In this document: positions 58,801 through 64,000 of the stretch, in pieces | Position numbering within the stretch: the stretch's first letter is position 1 | How the letters are laid out: the number at the start of each line of letters is the position of its first letter | NCBI GenBank assembly: GCA_018806985.1 | Contig: JADANN010000364.1 | Location: forward strand, 4,643,001-4,707,000 | Length of the DNA: 64,000 bases | Source: Angiostrongylus vasorum | Taxonomy: Eukaryota; Nematoda; Chromadorea; Rhabditida; Metastrongylidae | Direction of reading: 5' to 3' | Made by a program: the position numbers and the translations under genes | Notes under the pieces: generated by a model | Database searches by the model: none | What the model was told of the DNA's origin: nothing | The model's input: the letters and a program-made list of their open reading frames with translations, nothing else

Positions 58801-61481
58801 AAAAGGATGTAATCTCCTTTTTAAGATATGAAAATAGGAATGTTACTTGTATTAACAAACATTTTCAATCCATAATGTCGTTTCCCAACAAATGTGGTGA
58901 AAACGGTATAAAGGTGACTTCGATTATAAGAGCTGAATAATGTAATTTAGTACCTACCTATGGATTACCATATTCAATTACAGAACCACGAAGGTTTAAA
59001 AAAGTAGAAAAAAATGTGTACAAATAAAACGATGTCAAAGATGGATCTAAAAATGACCAAACGCATCGAAATCTGTACTCTGTTTACTTTCAGGAACCTC
59101 TTAGATCAGGAGTTGGCATCCTTCTCCAAGCCGATTAGTGGCCCGTACCGAGGGTACCACGACGAGGAAGATACTCTCGGACAGTTACGCATATTCGCCA
59201 GAAACCACCTTAGCATTTTGAAGGAGCTTGAAAAAACCAAAGTCAGTCAAGGGGAACGAGTTACCCTATCCCAAAGTTCGTTTTCATTTAACTACTTCTC
59301 TTTCATTTGTTAATACTTCCTAAAAAGGATCTATTGATCACGGTTTCTTCCTAAAGCAGTAATACCCGTTATTTACGAACGAGTATAAAAAAATATGAAC
59401 TCTGTGATTCATAACCACATAAAGTCATATTCATAACTAAAGTCGTAATCATAAAAGATAGATAGCGTTTGGCGTTGGTCAATCCCTGAGGGATGCGTTA
59501 CGCAATCGACTTCACCAAGTATCACAGCTTATCATGCAAGGCGCCTCTAACAACTGCGCTATATGCGTCCAAGACGCTGGTTCGGTGCCGCGCCCAAGCT
59601 CATCAAGCCTACCATCACTCCGGAATAGGAAAATTGGTAAAACACTTGTCCGGAAGGATAAAACCGCTGACTTGATATTTCTTTAGACCACTCAGTTTAC
59701 ATGAGGTTGCTGCAAAACTTTTTTTCGACTAATGTTTCAGCGCCTTCACCTTCTTCAGGGTCACAATGATTCCAGTCAACTGCTGATAGTAGTCCTTGTC
59801 AATGTTGATCTTTTGTCGCATTGAGTCGAAACCTATGGAGTGGAGCACCGTCCGAAGCTACAGATCCTTTTACTTTAGAATTTATGCTTTACAATTTATA
59901 ATGAATACAATCTCCACGTCCCACGCAGAATTAACACTGCTTAGATACCAGCTCAGATCCTCACACATGTGAGGTCCTTTACTTGACAGTAGTTTGTAAC
60001 AACCTTTGGTCTTTACGAGCTGAGGTAAAACAGGGGGCGTCATGAGCCACTTAAGTCACTAAAATATCCTTATCTTCCCACTTTAACGCAATTATACCTT
60101 TCCAATTCTGTAATGCTATCCACTGTCTTCTCTTCAGCTCACGGTAGATGACATCGTTCGAAATTCGCTTCTTGTTTTACCTACAGCTGCCAATAAGATG
60201 GTTCATTCTTCACAGTAAGTCGTTAGAGAAGGAAAAAACTTGTGCGCCAACTACTACACATGTCTACTCTCATCCAGAAAAAAATAGTATATAGGCGACA
60301 TTACTGTGTAGTGCGACACATCTCCACTTATGAATGGATAGCTTTTGTCCGTCCTGTACGTCCTGTGTAAATCGGCACTGCTGAGTGAGGTTACTTAGCT
60401 CAAGCGGTGCTCACTCTAGAAGGTTCGACTCGATGTGACAACGAAGGCCCATATCGCAAAGATGAACGGCTGTGGACAACCGCCTTGAATTATTGCAAGC
60501 TTAACATTCTAAACAAATCTATTGACTATTCATGCCAAATAAGTTGAAAATTGGTTTAGAAAACTACTCACTTGATACATCGTTAGACCACTGCAAGTCA
60601 TTGATGACACGAAACATGAGTTCAGTCACCACCATGGAGTTTGATATTTTTTCCTTCAAATTGTGCATATTGATAGTAATCACACACCATGAGTTTCATG
60701 TAATCACTACTGAGCAACTTTCTCTCCACGCAACTCAATTACTATTCTCAGTATAGAAAAAACTCAGAACTCTGTTGAAGGCAACCAGAGAAGTTAAAAT
60801 CTTCGGTTTTTCATGAATTTTCCTTTTCAGCCCTACAATGCCAGCTATCGAGCTCTTTCAACATCTCGAGCCAAAAAATAGCTTCACTGCGAACGACAAA
60901 CTGAGCCTTTGCTGTCGAAAGAAGGGTGTGAACAAGAGATGCCAGTCCATGTGCAACTATGACGCTTTAGATGAAAGATCGGTGAGATCATTATAAACGA
61001 AAATTGGCAATCAAATTTTTTATGCACAACATCAAAAGTGAAAAAAATTTCTCGAAACTATTAGTGACTTGTGAGTGGGTGTAGTGCACTGTTAATAGGG
61101 TGACCTGCAATACACATGGTCATTGGTTCGACTCGGTGCCGCGGTATGACCAAGCCGCTCATCCCTCCATGATCGCCAAACTGTACTGGATATTGAATAG
61201 TTTAATGGCCAGTCTTCACAAGCGGTACAGATTCTAGAAGATTTTCCATTCGTACTTCTACATCTCTTGAGAACACTCTACAGTTCCCCTCGTCAATCTT
61301 TTGTCAACCTTTTTAATTTTATGGCTGGCGTGCCAGTATTGCCCTTTCACCGTGCTATCATCCTAAATCGTAAAGAGTAGACGATTTTCGAAATTCCTCG
61401 ACTCCTTCTTTCAGCTTGATGTTGTATGTACAGGTCATAACATCACTGAAGCCGATATGCCTGGTGTACAATATGCCCGAT
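55866..61481 (+). CDS. Multi-exon gene with Cys-rich DB-like module, partial
   Basis: Exons: 55866-56038, 56153-56255, 56488-56646, 56696-56771, 57400-57461, 57592-57632, 57739-57790, 58167-58225, 58493-58596, 59094-59241, 60138-60214, 60831-60981, 61415-61481. Phases join throughout, though the ends of the second, fifth and seventh exons are chosen to keep frame. The first part is charged and Ser/Thr/Pro-rich, with no fold seen. A helical acidic stretch follows (HDEEDTLGQLRIFARNHLSI). Then comes KLSLCCRKKGVNKRCQSMCN, which has the CC...GV...C...C-Y pattern of the nematode-specific DB module, found in secreted or cell-surface proteins. The 5' start (a Ser-rich ATG frame near 55397 is possible) and the 3' end are not fixed. 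Confidence 0.55.
59460..59665. mobile_element. Rearranged SINE2 in an intron of the DB-like gene
   Basis: The left part is a minus-orientation tail (GCGTTGGTCAATCCCTGAGG on plus). Next comes a minus-orientation head (GCGCAGTTGTTAGAGGCGCC). Then a plus-orientation B-box/core (CTGGTTCGGTGCCGCGCCCA ... CCGGAATAGGAAAATTGG). The body between is missing: another inverted SINE arrangement. Confidence 0.6.
59730..59780 (-). repeat. PLE-end motif (hammerhead-like)
   Basis: The minus strand reads CCCTGAAGAAGGTGAAGGCG followed by CTGAAACATTAG, the same CTGAnGA...GAAAC pattern as at the PLE ends. No coding PLE sequence beside it was found. Confidence 0.35.
61077..61190 (+). mobile_element. SINE2 5' fragment
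   Basis: GGTGTAGTGCACTGTTAATA (A-box side), CATTGGTTCGACTCGGTGCC (B-box) and CATCCCTCCATGATCGCCAA (core) in plus orientation. The tail half is absent. It lies between the last two mapped exons of the DB-like gene. Confidence 0.65.
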
Positions 61482-64000
61482 GTATTTGAGGTGTTAGCGA
61501 AGGAAGTCTCCGCTTAATGGCAAAGCGCTGGAAGAGCGAGTGAGAGAGAAAAATGAGCAGAGAGCTTCTCTTGTTATCGAAATATGGATTGTTAGGGATC
61601 AAAACTCATTTCCACTGGCCTTGCAGGAATGGGTGAAATGTTTCCCACTATAAAATTTTAAAAAGGGTTTCTCTTTCTTGTCGATCAATTCCTCCAGTAG
61701 AACGCAAGCGATACGTCTTCATCAGATGTACACGTTGGAGGCTAGCAAATGATGGTACTGATTTCATTTCCGTTTGGAAGTTTAAGACAAAGGCTGACCA
61801 TACAAAATTATAGTATTCCGCATGGTGTGTAATTTATGGTTGAACATAAGGCCTTAATCACCGATACTTCACTACGACATACTTTCTCCTACGTGTAATA
61901 CAAGTTCGGTCGTTTAATTGCTATCTGCTTCCTGCATTTTATCTTACGTGGGCGATCAGGTGAACCTTGAGCGTGATATAGGGTCCAAGATAAGCATTTA
62001 TACCGCCGTTTGAAGAGGGTACTTTGCTAGTGTGAGTGCAGAATACGAAGCAGTTTCAGAAGCACGTCGTGAACGTTCTGCTTTGTTCACAGTCCAGTTA
62101 TGGCCTAAGTGACCAAAGAATTCATCGCCATAAGTTTTTTGTCACACTGCTCGACGTCGTAGATGACAAAGAGCACCGTAAAAAAAATATGTGTTAAGTT
62201 AGATGCTGTTTCTGTGAAGTCTGCGGCAGCATAAAGCGTTCTCTACTCACAACAAACGTAATAGTCTGTGGATGAGAAGTTCTGGAATGCTTGCCATCTT
62301 GCAAATGTTACTGAGAAGTTATGATTTTTTTCTTTTGCTTTAGACAAATTTAAGAAATAGTACGTATGCACCAACTTATCTACCTATCAATCTATTCAAT
62401 TATATTTATACATGTATCACCCTGCTTCCAAACAATGTGCGGATGCAAAAACTGCATCTGTCCGTTTTGCGGCCTCCATCATCCATGACAGTGTTCGAAT
62501 TTTTCCTGCGAGTTTGCCTGCAGTTGCTAAACAACAGTCAAATGATTGTTTTTGACTTTTACACCTCAAAAAAAGTGTAGGAAAACAACGCTTAAACAAA
62601 GTATTCGAGAAGACCTCCTTTGGTTTTGTCAGATGCTTGTAGTCCCCATGCTACGAATGGTATAGCGCAGGAAAATCGCATTATTTGCGACCAGTACATG
62701 TGAGTCACTTGCGCGGACAGTCCAAATCAATGATGTGCTTGTTTTTTAGTTTCTGCGCTAAGAATGCCTAAAATCGGGAAAAATCCCACGTATGTTATCT
62801 CGGACTCTAGCAAGCCATTGATCTTCGGAAAATTCGACTCCAGATATCCGACCGTCGCTTCCCCTCCATGGGGGGGTGGGGGCCATTCTTGGTGGAAAAT
62901 AATGCTGAGGTTCCTCCACTTTCAAGAAAGGAATGCTTTATTGAAACACTCATTTCGGTATACTGGAATTTAGTTTTAATCTTTTTATCGATTAAAACAA
63001 AGGAAGTTTTTCTGTTTGCGAGGACTCCTGCCCAAATATTACTCCTTTAGAAATTAGTGATGTCGTAATCATTTTTATTCTTCATGGTTATTTCAAAATC
63101 GGACTAACCATGGCCATTTTAAGGAACAGTGACTTCAACCACAGAAATAATCCCATCAAGTCATGAAACATTTTCAAAGGGCTAAAAGAATTCGTGCAAT
63201 CAGCTGCATTTCTTCTATTAGTTCACTTCAGCCGCATCGGTTAACTCCTATCCATTCAGTAGACGATAGATCCGGAGTGTCAAAAGTCAATTGACCATAT
63301 GAGCAAGTTAGTTTCAGCCACGCCGTTAGAATACCTGCTAAGTTTTTTCTTTGGCTTTTTTCACGGATTAATCTGGTGTTCAACGGACGATTACGACCAG
63401 GTTTTCACTTCAAAAACTGTACACGTCTTCGCATAGCATGATAATCTTTTAGATAGTTTACAACGGAGTTCTATAACAGGTTCCCTAGAATGATAGCGGC
63501 AAACACCTAGTCTTTCACAACTGCCCGTAGTAACTTAACTCTGTGGACAGGCTATTATAGCTCTTGAAGGCAAAACCAGAAGTGCTTCCAAAAACGATAT
63601 GAAAAAAAACTTTGGATCGAAACGAAACACCATATAACTCGTACGATGAGGATGAGGTGCGCGCTTTCCAATCATAAGTGACAACTCAAATATTCAGCAT
63701 TTTTTATACCGTTGATTTTTTTTCAGAGTTTCAAAATTGGTGCATAGATATTAGTCATCATTTAACTACAGCAACTATTCGGAAAACTCTTGGAGTCATC
63801 TGCTACATCAGAGGTTACACCAATGTTGAGTGACCGTTCTCATGCTGGTCGGTTCTCAAGTAAACTACAAAAAAATCCGGTTGGACCAGCAATCTTTGAA
63901 CAACGTCACTCACTCATGAGTCACCTATCATAAATCACCTGTCCCCCCCTATTTATCATCGAGTAAGTTGAGTAAACAGCAGTAAAGTCCGCATGTACCC
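61482..64000. other. No further exon or repeat identified
   Basis: The remaining exons of the DB-like gene are expected here or beyond the window, but none could be joined in phase. A GGGGGGGTGGGGG tract at 62872-62884 is unusual for this AT-rich DNA. No RNA genes seen. Confidence 0.4.

Noticed and set aside
4553..61190. tRNA genes suggested by many B-boxes
   Set aside because: Each is the head of a repeated SINE-like unit with a shared body and tail, and the acceptor stems do not pair as in a working tRNA.
62864..62884. G-rich tract as a possible regulatory quadruplex
   Set aside because: A single G run with too few separate G-tracts for a clear quadruplex, and no gene context.

Overview
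This window looks like nuclear DNA of a strongylid nematode, most likely a hookworm or close relative. It is AT-rich and has short exons split by introns with GT...TTTCAG junctions. It is packed with RTE-type non-LTR retrotransposons, Penelope-like elements (PLEs), mariner remnants and tRNA-headed SINE-like repeats. No bacterial operon, CRISPR array, rRNA gene or phage module was seen. All exon models were assembled by eye from splice signals, phase continuity and recognisable protein motifs; nothing was aligned to a database.

Three host genes can be recognised. (1) At 621-5968 on the minus strand, running off the left edge, is an F-box gene resembling FBXO47 (C. elegans PROM-1). (2) At 11283-25180 on the minus strand is a complete 13-exon cytochrome P450 of about 523 residues with every hallmark motif. 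Its reading frame is intact except for one extra A in exon 6. (3) At 55866-61481 or beyond on the plus strand is a multi-exon gene with a long low-complexity acidic/Ser-Thr-rich region followed by a Cys-rich segment resembling the nematode DB module. Weaker candidates are a signal-peptide exon (43034-43091), a two-exon helical C-terminus (29293-29650), and exons near 25.5, 27.1 and 31.7 kb.

The rest is mostly mobile DNA. Two RTE copies lie on the minus strand. The first (6577-9990) is near full length but broken by frameshifts. The second (36518-39169) has an internal deletion and sits inside a PLE, which in turn sits inside a mariner (35671-40991, matching inverted ends and TA duplication). 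PLE pieces with GIY-YIG endonuclease signatures occur in inverted pairs, and a short hammerhead-like motif recurs at their ends. At least two other RTE fragments belong to a second RTE lineage. That lineage shares its 3' end with a short non-autonomous repeat found twice (32108-32490, 47337-47730).

Three SINE-like families, each with an RNA polymerase III style A/B-box head, account for about 20 copies. Several SINE1 copies are inverted dimers. The best (171-580) is flanked by a perfect 13-bp target duplication. SINE2 and SINE3 share a core next to the tRNA-like head but have different tails. No wholly new defence or metabolic system was found. The most unusual features are the nested elements, the inverted SINE dimers, the shared LINE/SINE tail, the hammerhead-like PLE motif and a PIP-box-like segment near the F-box gene's start.
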